Shown here one piece after another: positions 34,709 through 42,970 of a DNA stretch of 64,000 nucleotides (position 1 is its first letter; each line of letters begins with the position of its first letter). The notes under the pieces are model-generated. The model worked only from the letters and a program-made list of their open reading frames with translations, made no database searches and was not told the origin of the DNA. The position numbers and the translations under genes were made by a program. This DNA comes from Haloechinothrix sp033042135. Its GTDB lineage: Bacteria > Actinomycetota > Actinomycetes > Mycobacteriales > Pseudonocardiaceae. Location of the stretch: positions 1 to 64,000 of the forward strand of contig NZ_WBXM01000010.1 in NCBI RefSeq assembly GCF_033042135.1. The letters run 5' to 3'.

Positions 34709-36268
34709 ATGAACCCAGCACATCGTGATATTCCGCACAAAGCACATGTGAGCAGGCGTGGGTTCCTTTACGGAACTGCGGGGGTGGTGGGCAGCAGCGC
34801 GCTGCTGTACGGCAACGCCCGTGCCGGTACCGCGATCACCCCGCATCGCAAGGCACGCACGACCGACAGCAGGTTCTTCAGCAGGCTCTTCGACCTGCCG
34901 TCATTCGCCGAACCCACCGACGAGGTGACCAACGCCTTACGACAGCTGGGTGCGCACGGTGGCCTGATGGACGCCGCGGACCCGCTGCACCTGCCGCCAG
35001 AGGATCTGATCACCGAACCGGAGCACAGCGAGAACAACCCGGACAATCCGAGCCACACCGCGGGCACGACGTTCTTCGGGCAGTTCATGGATCACGACAT
35101 GACATTCGACGAGACCTCGGAGCTCGGCAAGCCGACCGATCCGGAAACGTCGCCGAACACCCGCACCCCGTCATTCGATCTGGATTCGATGTACGGGCGG
35201 GGCCCCAGCGGCGACCCGCAGTACTACAACCCGCTGGATCCGATCACCTTCCGCATCGAATCGGGTGGCCGGTTCGAAGACCTGCCGCGCGACGACCGCA
35301 TGGTCGCGATCATCCCGGACGGCCGCAACGACGAGAACATCATGATCTCCGGGCTGCACGTGGCCATGTGCCTGTTCCACAACCGGGTGGTGGAGTGGAT
35401 CCGGCTACGCAGGCCCGGCGCGGGGGACGAGGAGGTGTTCGCCGAGGCCCGCAAGCAGGTGACGTGGCACTACCAGTGGCTCATCCTGCACGAGTTCCTC
35501 CCGCTGTTCGTCGGTCAGCCCATGGTGGACGACGTGTTGAGCAACGGCAGGCAGTTCTTCCGCCCTGATCGGCCGGTGATCCCGGTGGAGTTCCAGGCGG
35601 CCGCCTACCGGTTCGGGCACAGCATGGTGCGTCCCTCCTACCTCGCCAACGACGACCACGACCCGGACAACCCGTTCTTCGGGTTCATCTTCGAGCCCAC
35701 CAACAGTCCGGGACAGGACCCGGAGGACCTGCGTGGTTCGGCACGCGCGCCGCGCCGGTTCATCGGTTGGCAGACGTTTTTCGACTTCGACGACGGCGGG
35801 GTACGGCCGAACAAGCGGATCGACACCAAGATCTCCACCCCGTTGTTCCGGTTACCGCTGCTCACGATCCCGCCGCAGGAGCCACCGATCTCGCTGATGG
35901 AACGCAACCTGCTACGGCACCTCACATGGGAGGTGCCGTCGGGACAGGCGATCGCCGAGACCATGGACGCACCCGAGCTGCCACCCTCGCAGCTTCAGGA
36001 TCTCACGCAGTTCCGCGTGGGGTTCGAACGCCACACGCCGCTGTTCTTCTACATCCTGCGGGAGGCGGAGTTCTTCGCCGACGGGCTGCACCTCGGCCCG
36101 GTCGGTGGGCGCATCGTCGCGGAGGTGATCATCGGCCTGCTGGAGACCGATCCGGACTCCTATCTCTCGCAGGACCCCAGCTGGCGCCCGGAACTGCCCA
36201 GCCGGAATCCCGGCGAGTACACGATGACCGATCTGCTCCGGTTCGCCGGGGTGCACCCCCGCAGGTAA
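34709..36268 (+). CDS. Tat-exported animal-type heme peroxidase
   Basis: 519 residues from the ATG at 34709. The N-terminus has a twin-arginine signal 'HVSRRGFLYGTAGVVGSSAL'. The peroxidase-cyclooxygenase fold follows: distal His129 in 'TTFFGQFMDHDMTFDE' and proximal His304 in 'AAAYRFGHSMVRPSY' preceded by 'LILHEFLPLFVGQPMVDDVL'. Conserved substrate/calcium-region lines include 'LHVAMCLFHNRVVEWIR'. Members oxidise halides, phenols or lipids with H2O2. Tat export implies the protein leaves the cell already folded, presumably with cofactor. It is a single gene on the plus strand, 103 bases after the transporter, whose role here is unknown. Confidence 0.92.
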   Translation: MNPAHRDIPHKAHVSRRGFLYGTAGVVGSSALLYGNARAGTAITPHRKARTTDSRFFSRLFDLPSFAEPTDEVTNALRQLGAHGGLMDAADPLHLPPEDLITEPEHSENNPDNPSHTAGTTFFGQFMDHDMTFDETSELGKPTDPETSPNTRTPSFDLDSMYGRGPSGDPQYYNPLDPITFRIESGGRFEDLPRDDRMVAIIPDGRNDENIMISGLHVAMCLFHNRVVEWIRLRRPGAGDEEVFAEARKQVTWHYQWLILHEFLPLFVGQPMVDDVLSNGRQFFRPDRPVIPVEFQAAAYRFGHSMVRPSYLANDDHDPDNPFFGFIFEPTNSPGQDPEDLRGSARAPRRFIGWQTFFDFDDGGVRPNKRIDTKISTPLFRLPLLTIPPQEPPISLMERNLLRHLTWEVPSGQAIAETMDAPELPPSQLQDLTQFRVGFERHTPLFFYILREAEFFADGLHLGPVGGRIVAEVIIGLLETDPDSYLSQDPSWRPELPSRNPGEYTMTDLLRFAGVHPRR

Positions 36269-37284
36269 CCCCCTGCGCCGTTGGCGGCGGCTGTGCCCGC
36301 TGCCTCGGTACCTCGCGTTGCCACGCGGGCACCAACCAGGACGGCGGGATCCAGTGCGGACGACCGTCCGTTCCCATGCGGATCTCCCACTCGGAGTGGT
36401 GGATCAGCCGATGGTGTTCCGTACACAGTAGAGCGAGATTCCGTGTGTCGCTCCGCCCTCCGCGGGCCCAGTGTTCGAGGTGATGCGCCTGGCACCACCG
36501 CTTGGATCGGGTGCAGCCGGGGAAGGCACAGCCCCCGTCGCGCAGCAGCCAGTGCCCGCCGCTGGGCCGGGTCGCGCTCATCGCGCGTATCGCCCTCGGC
36601 AGGCTGCGGTTGGGCCAGCGGGCTCAGCACCGATTCCAGTGCCTTGCCTGCCTCGGCGTCCAGCGTGCCCGTCAGCCCAAGCCGCCCGTCACGGCGCCAG
36701 GACAGCCGCAACTCCCGTTCCGGGCGAGTCAGTTCCCGATCGCCCTCGGGTGGCGGTGTGCCGTCCTGGTCGAAGGAGTTCACGATGTGCCGCCCGGCCT
36801 GCCGCAGCGCGGGAGCCGTCCGCGATTCCGCCAGTGCCAGCAGCTTCGCCTCGCTGTCGCGCCGGTCGGAGTCTGTTACCCAGCCCGGTAGCTCGGCCAT
36901 GGTCTCGCCGATGGCGTCGAGCTGGCCGTGTCCGATCCCTCCCAGCCGGAAGGCCTGCCCTGCCGCGGGGGCGAGGGCGGGCTTGTCCCCCAGCGCCCCG
37001 CGTACCGGGTTGCAGGCGGTTGCCCGGCTGATCCGCCGGGTGGCCTCCCGCCGGTCCAGCCGAAGCGTGTCCCGAAGCAGAGCCTGCGGGCTGCCGTAGC
37101 CGTACTCCGCCAACGCCTCCCGCGAGGAGATCTCGGCGAGGATCTCACCTTGGACGGCAGCGGCCTGACGCTGCAACACCTCCAGCGTTTGTAGCTGCTC
37201 GATCAGCGCCAACCGGTCTGCCCGCCACCACTCGGTGCCGGGGTCCGGAAGCGTTGCTGCGACCCCCGTGATCATCGTCGCCAT
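36129..37284 (-). pseudogene. DUF222-HNH endonuclease with internal deletion and frameshift
   Basis: From 37284 the frame encodes a DUF222 N-terminus ('EVLQRQAAAVQGEILAEISS', 'LRDTLRLDRREATRRISRA', 'LTGTLDAEAGKALESVLSPL') that continues normally to 'RDERDPAQRRA' near 36570. The HNH part resumes immediately in another frame ('WLLRDGGCAFPGCTRSKRWC' then 'QAHHLEHWARGGRSDTRNLA' and 'LLCTEHHRLIHHSEW'). Intact relatives have roughly 90 residues between these parts, so a deletion has removed the linking segment and broken the frame. The C-terminal frame runs into sequence opposite the peroxidase gene. DUF222-HNH proteins are abundant, apparently mobile nuclease-like proteins of actinobacteria. This copy should be inactive. 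Confidence 0.8.
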
Positions 37285-37366
37285 GATAGAACATATATTC
37301 GACCATCGTTACGTTCGAGACCGGCTGGACTGGCGTGGCGGTCCGGTTGTGGCGTGCAATGGCAAC

Positions 37367-38059
37367 ATGGCCGCGCACCCGGATCCCGAGCCCGCCCAGC
37401 ACACCTTCGTGTTCGCCGATCTCGCGGGCTTCACCGCGCTCACCGAGGTACACGGCGACCGGCAGGCCGCCGAACTCGCCGCTGAGTTCAGCGCGATCGT
37501 CGCACCCGCGCTGCCTCGATACGGGGCCGAGCAGGTCAAGACCATCGGCGACGCGCTGATGTTGCGCACCGGTGATCCGAGCGCGGCGGTGGATCTCGGG
37601 CTGCTGATCGTCAGCGACCTGCTGGCCAGGCACGGCTACCCTGCGGTGCGGATCGGGATGCATCACGGCCCCGCCGTACGCTCCGGCGACGACTGGTTCG
37701 GGGGCACGGTCAACCTGGCCGCGCGTATCGCCGCGCTGGCATCCGGTGGTGAGGTGCTGCTCAGCGAAGCGGTACGCGCCCGAGCCCGGCACAGCGAGGA
37801 GGTGGTGTTCGAGCACCGGGGCCAGCAGCGGCTGAAGAACGTCACCGAGCCGGTCACCGTCTACGCCGCCTACCGGCACGTCGCCAGCCCCATCGCCTGG
37901 CGCACCGACCCGGTGTGCCGGATGGAGCTGCACCCGGCGCTGTCCGCCCAGCACATCAGCCACGGCGGGACCGTGTACCACTTCTGCTCCGCCGAGTGCG
38001 CCACCCGCTTCGCCGCGACCCCGGAGAACTACACCGCCCCGGCAGGAGAGCACCGGTGA
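37367..38059 (+). CDS. Class III nucleotide cyclase fused to a YHS domain
   Basis: 230 residues from the ATG at 37367. Residues ~10-175 are a class III cyclase catalytic domain. The metal-binding Asp is in 'TFVFADLAGFTALTE'; the second Asp and adenine-contacting Lys are in 'EQVKTIGDALMLRT'; 'DDWFGGTVNLAARI' holds the Asp/Asn/Arg transition-state residues. The set indicates an active adenylate cyclase. A C-terminal YHS domain follows: 'TDPVCRMELHPALSAQHISH' and 'YHFCSAECATRFAATPENY', with Cys residues typical of metal-binding YHS/TRASH domains. The fusion suggests cAMP synthesis gated by a metal ion or redox state (inference). No membrane part is present. It starts 82 bases from the divergent pseudogene. 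Confidence 0.9.
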   Translation: MAAHPDPEPAQHTFVFADLAGFTALTEVHGDRQAAELAAEFSAIVAPALPRYGAEQVKTIGDALMLRTGDPSAAVDLGLLIVSDLLARHGYPAVRIGMHHGPAVRSGDDWFGGTVNLAARIAALASGGEVLLSEAVRARARHSEEVVFEHRGQQRLKNVTEPVTVYAAYRHVASPIAWRTDPVCRMELHPALSAQHISHGGTVYHFCSAECATRFAATPENYTAPAGEHR

Positions 38060-38084
38060 GCGCGGATTCCGCGCGATGCGGCGC

Positions 38085-38318
38085 TCAGGCGTCGCACGCG
38101 CCGCCCTTGACGCTCGCTAGGAAGGCCCGCCATTCCGCGCGGGGGTAGACGATCACCGATCCCCGGGGGAAGTGGCTGTGCCGCACCGCGACGCGTCCGC
38201 TGCCGTCGCGCAGCGCGCCCGCCTCGACACAGCTCCCCCCGGCATTGTCACTGTGGCTGCTGATATGCCAGGTGATCCCGGCGAGTTCCCGCGCGGTCAG
38301 CTCCTGCCGGGTGGGCAT
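38085..38318 (-). CDS. DUF397 domain protein
   Basis: 77 residues from the ATG at 38318. It has the DUF397 signature: 'ITWHISSHSDNAGGSCVEAG' (normally W-x-K-S-S-x-S-x-x-x-G-x-C-V-E-V-A), then 'VAVRHSHFPRGSVIVYPRAE' and 'WRAFLASVKGG'. DUF397 proteins are small partners of XRE-DUF5753 regulators in actinomycetes (the BldB/WhiJ-like systems), affecting development or antibiotic production. The start lies four bases after the stop of the adjacent regulator gene, so the two are co-translated. Confidence 0.92.
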   Translation of the reverse strand: MPTRQELTARELAGITWHISSHSDNAGGSCVEAGALRDGSGRVAVRHSHFPRGSVIVYPRAEWRAFLASVKGGACDA

Positions 38319-38322
38319 GTGC

Positions 38323-39177
38323 TCACTCCACGTCGTCGACCTCCGCCGCGATCCGCTCCGCCGACTGCTGCGGGCTGAGCGCGGCCTGCACCAGGCCATC
38401 ATAGGCGGCGCGGAACCGCTCGGTGTTGGGCGGTTCGACGTAGAGCGCGCCCGCGATGGTCTCCACGTAGCCCACCTCGGGATACGGTTCGGCCATCTCG
38501 AAGATCTTGAACGATCCCGGCACGCCGGGGTGAGCCCCTGCGGTGAACGGCAGCACGCGTACCTCGATGCCCGGCCGCTCCGCCAGCGCCAGCAGGTGGC
38601 GCAGCTGGCCCGCGCGCACGGCCGCATCGCCGATGCGGCGGGTGAGTACGGCCTCGTCCAGCACCGCCCGGATGCCCGGCGGTTGGTCACGGTCGAGCAG
38701 CTGCTGGCGGGTCATCCGCAACCCGACCCAACGTTCGACCTGCTCGGCGGTGGCGTGCGGCTCCGCTCCGGAGATCACCGCGCGGGCGTAATCCTCGGTC
38801 TGCAACAACCCCGTGACCAGGCTCTGCTCGAAGGCCTGCATGCCGGTGGCGCGTTGTTCCAGCCACATGAAGTCCACGAACTTCTCGTCGACATCGCCCG
38901 CGTAGTCGTCCCACCAGCCGCGCTGCCAGGATTCGCGGTGCAGCTCGAGCAGCGCTTCGCGTTTACGCTTGCCGGACACCCGGTACAGGTCGATCAGCGC
39001 CAGCAGGTCGGGGCGGCGGATGGGGTACTCGCCGGATTCGAACCGGCCGATCGTCGAGCCGTCGCGCTGCAGGTACTCGCCGACGTCCCGGAGCTTGAGA
39101 CCCGCTTCGACCCGGAGCTGGTGCAGGTGCTGGCCGAGCCACTGCGCGCGAAGGGTGGGACCTGACTTCGAGGGCAT
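38323..39177 (-). CDS. XRE-family regulator with DUF5753 (WhiJ-like)
   Basis: 284 residues. Residues ~10-70 are a helix-turn-helix: 'LHQLRVEAGLKLRDVGEYLQ' then 'RDGSTIGRFESGEYPIRRPD'. The rest is DUF5753: 'FVDFMWLEQRATGMQAFEQS', 'LVTGLLQTEDYARAVISGAE', 'LRHLLALAERPGIEVRVLPF', 'TAGAHPGVPGSFKIFEM'. Such regulators occur in many copies per actinomycete genome, usually beside a DUF397 gene, and act as repressors relieved by the small partner. The DUF397 gene follows directly. A divergent small gene starts 168 bases upstream. Confidence 0.95.
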   Translation of the reverse strand: MPSKSGPTLRAQWLGQHLHQLRVEAGLKLRDVGEYLQRDGSTIGRFESGEYPIRRPDLLALIDLYRVSGKRKREALLELHRESWQRGWWDDYAGDVDEKFVDFMWLEQRATGMQAFEQSLVTGLLQTEDYARAVISGAEPHATAEQVERWVGLRMTRQQLLDRDQPPGIRAVLDEAVLTRRIGDAAVRAGQLRHLLALAERPGIEVRVLPFTAGAHPGVPGSFKIFEMAEPYPEVGYVETIAGALYVEPPNTERFRAAYDGLVQAALSPQQSAERIAAEVDDVE

Positions 39178-39345
39178 GCCGGTATCTTCCCCAACCCCGC
39201 CTCCTCAACCAAATGTCGTCACACTATCGGGTGCTACACAAATTTGTGGCTCGCAATCGGAGAGGGCTCGTGTCAGAGTCAGCACACGTCGTCAGGTGCT
39301 GTAACGCACACCGCTGCCATCCATCACGACCACGGGAGGGAACCG

Positions 39346-39615
39346 ATGAACCACGACACGGCCGCCACGGCGCCAGCCACAGAGGACACCGCAGCCACGG
39401 GCGCCCCACGCCTGTTCGCGCTCGCGCCCGCCGGCTCCGAGCTGGAGGCCGGCGACGCCGTCTTCTGGGGGATCGCGTTCGGCGACCACGCCATGGCCTA
39501 CCGCCGCGACCCCGACACCGGCTTCCGCGAGCAGGGGATCTGCGAATCCGCCGAGGAAGCACGCAGGTTGTTCAGTTCGGGAGAGCCCGAGCCGCTCCGG
39601 CTGATCTGGTTCTGA
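39346..39615 (+). CDS. Small protein divergent from the XRE-DUF397 module
   Basis: 89 residues from the ATG at 39346, with GGGAGGG seven bases upstream. The N-terminal ~30 residues are Ala/Thr-rich. The rest is compact: 'PRLFALAPAGSELEAGDAVF', 'WGIAFGDHAMAYRRDPDTGF' and 'CESAEEARRLFSSGEPEPLR'. I do not recognise a named domain. Divergence from the regulator suggests it is a third member of the XRE-DUF5753/DUF397 set, read from the same 168-base control region. Confidence 0.75.
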   Translation: MNHDTAATAPATEDTAATGAPRLFALAPAGSELEAGDAVFWGIAFGDHAMAYRRDPDTGFREQGICESAEEARRLFSSGEPEPLRLIWF

Positions 39616-39640
39616 CCACACGCGATGGTCTCCGGTATCG

Positions 39641-42600
39641 CTACCGCTGCGGCACCGATCGCAGCAGGTCCCGCAGGCCCTCGGCGTCGTGCAGGTCCAC
39701 CGGCCGCACAGTGCGGTTGTGGCGCACGTAGTGGAACGCGGCGCGCACCTTCTCCAGCGGGGCCCCCGCCAGGCCCGCCCAGGCCAGACGGTAGGCGGCC
39801 AGCTGCACCGCCGCGCTGCGCAGTGCCTCGGTGCCGGGAACCGCCCCGGTCTTCCAGTCCACCACGGTCCATCCACCGTCCTGATCGGCGAAGACGGCGT
39901 CCATCCTGCCCCGCAGCGTCACGCCGTCAACGTCACAGACGAACGGCACCTCGACATCGTGCGGTGTCCTGACCGCCCACTCGCTGGCCTCGAACTCCCG
40001 TTGCAGCCGGGCCACGTCGGCGTCCTCGTCGGCACCGGTGTCCGCCGCTCCCGGCAGGTCGTCGAAGTCGAACAGCGTGCCCCCCGCGAACCGCCGCTCC
40101 AGCCACGCATGGAACGTGGTTCCCCTGCGGGCGACCGTGTTCGGTGGGGCGGGTAGCGGCCTGCGGAGCTTGCGAGCGAGCGCGCCCTGATCCTCGGCCA
40201 GCTCCACCAGCCTGCTCACCGACAGCTGGCCGGGCAGCGCCACCTCCGTCGTCGCCGAACGCGCGCGCTCGCGCTCGGCCAGCAGCGCGTCGGTGTCGGC
40301 GATCCACCCCTCCGGGTCGTCGTCCTCGCCTCCTTCCGGTTCGGGTTCCCGGCCGAGGTCCGCCAGTTCCGCCCGCACCAGCGCGGCGCCCTCGGTGACC
40401 GCCGCACGGCGCTCGCCGAGGGGGTCGACCGGCCACCGCGCCTCCCGCGCCGACTCCACGAACGGGTTGCCCTCGTCCTCGGCAGGGGCCTCGGCCCACC
40501 GCACGATACTGCCCGCGGGCTCGCCCCGGTCCCGTGCACTGGCGAGGAACTCGGCGATCTCGGTGAGGAACGCCGAGGGGCCGCGCGGTGTCGTACCGGT
40601 CTCAGCCCACCAGTACCCGGAGGCCAGCAGCGCGTGCTCGGCGCGGGTCAGTGCGACGTAGCACAGCCTGCGTTCCTCCTCGGCATGCCGCTCGGCGAAC
40701 TCCTCCTCGTGGCAGGCGAGCGCCTCCTGGACTTCCTTGCGATCGGCGCATCCGGACAGCGACAACCGGGGCAGATCGGCGGCGTCGCCCCGGATCTCAG
40801 CGGGGAGTTCGGTCGGCGTGCGCAGCCAGGAGCTCGCCATTCGCTTGCCGGGGAACACGCCCTGCACCAGATGTGGCACCGCGACCACCTGCCATTCCAG
40901 CCCTTTCGCCGCGTGCACGGTGAGCACCTGCACCCGGTCCTCGCTGACCTCCACCTCGCCCGGCTCGAAGCCGTCCTCGGCCCGTTCCGCGGTGTCAAGG
41001 TAGTCCACAAACGACAGCAGCGTCGGGGTGTTCGCGTGCTCTGCGAACTCGCTCGCGACCTCGGCGAAGGCGTCCAGGTGGGCGTGGCCCGCACCGCCTA
41101 GCCTGCTGCTGGCCTCCACATCCAGCCGCATCGTCCGCTCCACATCGGCTACCAGCTCAGCGAGCGGCTGGTCGAGCCTGCTGCGCAGCGCGGCGAGATC
41201 GGCGGCCAGTGCCCGGATCCTGCGGTAACCCTCGGCGGAGTAACGCGCCGGATCGCCAGGGTCGTCCACCGCGTCGATCAGCCCGGCCGACTCGGCACGT
41301 TCGGCCACCAGCGTGCCGGGCTCGCCTGGGTCCTGCCCCCTGTTGTCCGCCGACAGTTCCGACGCTCTGCTGGACAGCGCGGCCAGGTCGGCCGCCCCCA
41401 GCCGCAGGCGCGCCCCGGTCAGTAGCCTCGCCGCCGCGCTGCCTGCCAGCGGCTCGGCAAGCACCCGCAGCGTCGCCACCAGGTCGGCCACCTCGGGTTC
41501 ATCGAGCAGCCCACCGAGACCGACCACCTCAACGGGCAGGCCCCGCTCCCGCAGCGCCGCCGCCATCTCGGCCATCCCCGCCCGCCTGCGCATCAACACC
41601 GCCGTCGTGGGTGGCGTGCCGTCCTGCTGACCCTCGAACCAACGCCTGGCCAACTCATCGGCGACCCACTCGCGCTCGGCGCGCACGTCGGCAACCAGGG
41701 CACAGGCGATATCGGCCTCCGGCGCGCCCTCTCGCGGCCGCAGCGGCGCGACCGAGTCGCCGCCACCTGCTCGGCAGGCGCCGCGCAGCGGCCCCGAGAG
41801 GGTGTTGGCCACCCGCAGCACCCCCTCGGGATTGCGGAAGCTGGTCAGCAGCCCGTACTCGCTCGCGGGCACCAGCTCGCCCGCCTGGCTGCGGGGGAAG
41901 TCGGTGACGAACCGTGGCAGGTTCGCCGCGCTCGCGCCGCGCCAGCCGTAGATCGCCTGCAGCGGGTCGCCCACGGCCGTGACCGGCAGCGGTGGTGCCC
42001 CACCGAACAGCTCCCGCAGCAGCACCCGCTGCGCGTGACCGGTGTCCTGGTACTCGTCGAGCAGCACCGCGCCGTAGCGTTCCCGTTCGGTCGCGGCGAC
42101 CTCGGGGTGATCCCGCGCCAGCCGGGCGGCCAGCGCCATCTGGTCGGCGAAGTCCAGCGCCCCTTCGGCACGTTTGCGCCGCTCGTACTCGGCGACCAGC
42201 GGCAGCAGCTGGAGCCGGAAACGCTGCCGCTCGCAGATGGTGACCAGGTCGTTCGGCAGTGGCTCGCGTTGCCCCTTCCCCTTGGGGGCGTTCTCGATCG
42301 CGCCGAGCACGCGTTCGGTGCAGGCGACGAGCTCCTTCCGGTCGACGAGGTGCTCGGCCAGCTCCCCTGCCAGGCCGAGCACCCGCGCGGTGACCGTCGC
42401 CGGGACCGCGTCGGTGTCCAGGTCGTCCTCCCAACCAGCCACCACCCGGTGCGCCAACTGCCAGGACGCCGTCTCCGGCAACAGCCGCGCCCCCGGCTGG
42501 ATGGGGATGCGCAGCCCGTGCTCGGAGATCAACCTGCCCGCGTAGGCGTGGTAGGTCAGTACCGTGGGTTCACCCGCCTGCGCCACGGCGGTGCGCTCGC

Positions 42601-42970
42601 CGCTCGGGTCGAGCCGGTCCAGCAGCCCGGAACCGGCGAGCCTGCGTAGCCGCGCGCGGACCCGCTCGGCCAGCTGCCGCGCGGCCTTGCGGGTGAACGT
42701 CAGGCCGAGCACCCGTTCCGGGGTCACGTAGCCGCTGGCCACCAGCCACACCACCCGCGCGGCCATCGTCTCGGTCTTGCCTGCCCCGGCACCGGCGGTG
42801 ACCAGCCCCGGCTCCGGTGGGGCCGCGATGACCGCGGCCTGCTCCTCGGTGGGCGCGGGAAGTCCCAGCGCGCTCGCCACCTCGGTCGGGCTCACCTCCA
42901 CCGCACGGTGTGCCGCTGCCTGCTGCGCTGCCTGCCCGGGCTGCCCGGTCCATACCGCCTGCGAGGCCAT
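39641..42970 (-). CDS. adnB: AdnB-like ATP-dependent DNA helicase-nuclease
   Basis: 1,109 residues from the ATG at 42970, which shares a base with the stop of adnA (TGATG). UvrD/Rep motor motifs are intact: Q-motif region 'LGLPAPTEEQAAVIAAP', Walker A 'VTAGAGAGKTETMA' (60-66), motif Ia 'GLTFTRKAARQLAERV', Walker B 'AVLLDEYQDTGHAQRVLL', 'AVGDPLQAIYGWRGA' (motif III), and 'VLTVHAAKGLEWQVVAV' (motif V). The C-terminal RecB-like nuclease has 'TLRGRMDAVFADQDGGWTVV' then 'DWKTGAVPGTEALRSAAVQL' (D-x-K). In Mycobacterium AdnB is the lead motor of the AdnAB heterodimer that resects double-strand breaks. Confidence 0.93.
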   Translation of the reverse strand: MASQAVWTGQPGQAAQQAAAHRAVEVSPTEVASALGLPAPTEEQAAVIAAPPEPGLVTAGAGAGKTETMAARVVWLVASGYVTPERVLGLTFTRKAARQLAERVRARLRRLAGSGLLDRLDPSGERTAVAQAGEPTVLTYHAYAGRLISEHGLRIPIQPGARLLPETASWQLAHRVVAGWEDDLDTDAVPATVTARVLGLAGELAEHLVDRKELVACTERVLGAIENAPKGKGQREPLPNDLVTICERQRFRLQLLPLVAEYERRKRAEGALDFADQMALAARLARDHPEVAATERERYGAVLLDEYQDTGHAQRVLLRELFGGAPPLPVTAVGDPLQAIYGWRGASAANLPRFVTDFPRSQAGELVPASEYGLLTSFRNPEGVLRVANTLSGPLRGACRAGGGDSVAPLRPREGAPEADIACALVADVRAEREWVADELARRWFEGQQDGTPPTTAVLMRRRAGMAEMAAALRERGLPVEVVGLGGLLDEPEVADLVATLRVLAEPLAGSAAARLLTGARLRLGAADLAALSSRASELSADNRGQDPGEPGTLVAERAESAGLIDAVDDPGDPARYSAEGYRRIRALAADLAALRSRLDQPLAELVADVERTMRLDVEASSRLGGAGHAHLDAFAEVASEFAEHANTPTLLSFVDYLDTAERAEDGFEPGEVEVSEDRVQVLTVHAAKGLEWQVVAVPHLVQGVFPGKRMASSWLRTPTELPAEIRGDAADLPRLSLSGCADRKEVQEALACHEEEFAERHAEEERRLCYVALTRAEHALLASGYWWAETGTTPRGPSAFLTEIAEFLASARDRGEPAGSIVRWAEAPAEDEGNPFVESAREARWPVDPLGERRAAVTEGAALVRAELADLGREPEPEGGEDDDPEGWIADTDALLAERERARSATTEVALPGQLSVSRLVELAEDQGALARKLRRPLPAPPNTVARRGTTFHAWLERRFAGGTLFDFDDLPGAADTGADEDADVARLQREFEASEWAVRTPHDVEVPFVCDVDGVTLRGRMDAVFADQDGGWTVVDWKTGAVPGTEALRSAAVQLAAYRLAWAGLAGAPLEKVRAAFHYVRHNRTVRPVDLHDAEGLRDLLRSVPQR

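Noticed and set aside
36001..36040. tRNA-like GGTTCGAAC near 36024 (and a similar motif near 58304)
   Set aside because: Both lie inside well-supported coding genes and no acceptor, D or anticodon arms can be built around them.
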